NCBI GenBank assembly: GCA_943704495.1
Contig: CALSCR010004404.1
Location: forward strand, 1 to 33,530
Source of the DNA: Pigoraptor chileana
Lineage: Eukaryota; Opisthokonta; Filasterea
Direction: 5' to 3'
DNA length: 33,530 bases
Shown: positions 33,375 through 33,530 of the stretch, piece after piece
Numbering within the stretch: the stretch's first letter is position 1
How the letters are laid out: every line of letters begins with the position of its first letter
Made by a program: the position numbers and the translations under genes
Notes under the pieces: generated by a model
Databases searched by the model: none
What the model saw: only the letters and a program-made list of their open reading frames with translations
Told to the model about the DNA's origin: nothing

Positions 33375-33530
33375 ATGAATTCTACGTCTCGGAGAAAGTT
33401 TGAGGTTGTTGCAAGCATGAGGAAAGCCAAACGATGCTTTATTGAACCGTTATTTGACGACGTTTGGAATTTTGCTGAGCCCATTATTCGCAACATAGAG
33501 CCGAATTTCGTCAAACGGCAAGAGGATTTC
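33375..33530 (+). CDS. Partial gene running off the window end
   Basis: ATG at 33375 opens 52 codons without a stop to the last base (MNSTSRRKFEVVASMRKA, later WNFAEPIIRNIEPNFV). Basic N-terminus and helical content; too short to assign a family. Confidence 0.5.
   Translation, partial: MNSTSRRKFEVVASMRKAKRCFIEPLFDDVWNFAEPIIRNIEPNFVKRQEDF

Noticed and set aside
1-33530. tRNA or rRNA genes
   Set aside because: Scanned by eye for tRNA T-arm and anticodon-arm patterns and rRNA blocks; none convincing. A tRNAscan run would decide.

Overview
This window looks like genome of a nucleocytoplasmic large DNA virus (giant virus) of a protist, or a giant-virus-derived stretch of a protist genome. Genes are intronless, lie on both strands, are often only tens of bases apart or overlap tail to tail, and several have short AT-rich leaders. 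The contents mix eukaryote-like and viral-type families: ankyrin/F-box protein, RING proteins, protein kinases, HMG boxes, an ATG9 homologue, inositol-3-phosphate synthase, an MgsA-like protein and a T5orf172-type GIY-YIG protein. No hallmark such as major capsid protein, packaging ATPase or DNA polymerase is in the window, so the viral reading is inference. A compact protist genome remains the alternative.

Layout. 1-220: remnant of a Tc1/mariner-like transposase. 0.7-5.5 kb: F-box/ankyrin protein, a PLP enzyme of the Cys/Met-metabolism family and two unknowns. 5.8-11.6 kb: a secreted or membrane-anchored Ser/Gln-rich protein, a zinc deaminase-like protein, an EF-hand-like protein and a large MgsA-C-like protein invaded by repeats. 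12.4-14.5 kb: a small protein diverging from a protein kinase fused to a cyclin-like domain. 14.9-17 kb: repeat-filled, no gene seen. 17.3-24.1 kb: ATG9, a choline-kinase-like phosphotransferase, inositol-3-phosphate synthase, a second phosphotransferase and a nucleotide-sugar-type transporter. 24.6-27.4 kb: small membrane proteins, a RING protein and a tandem HMG-box protein. 27.4-29.8 kb: degenerate, repeat-rich. 29.8-32.7 kb: T5orf172 protein, a broken small gene, and a second copy of the kinase-cyclin/small-protein module. The last bases open another gene that runs off the end.

Two themes stand out. First, the kinase-cyclin fusion and its divergent small partner occur twice, in the same arrangement, and both partners end in an RRxS-hydrophobic motif; this is my best candidate for an undescribed system. 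Second, 17.3-24.1 kb groups genes for membrane lipid handling (scramblase-type ATG9, inositol phosphate synthesis, two small-molecule kinases, a transporter), which could serve remodelling of host membranes or autophagy.

Throughout the window there are several families of short GC-rich palindromic repeats (called A, B, C and D here). Many sit at gene 3' ends and supply the last codons or the stop codon. Family A is free of stops in all six frames and also lies inside genes in frame. They may be transcript-end hairpins, selfish palindromic elements, or both.
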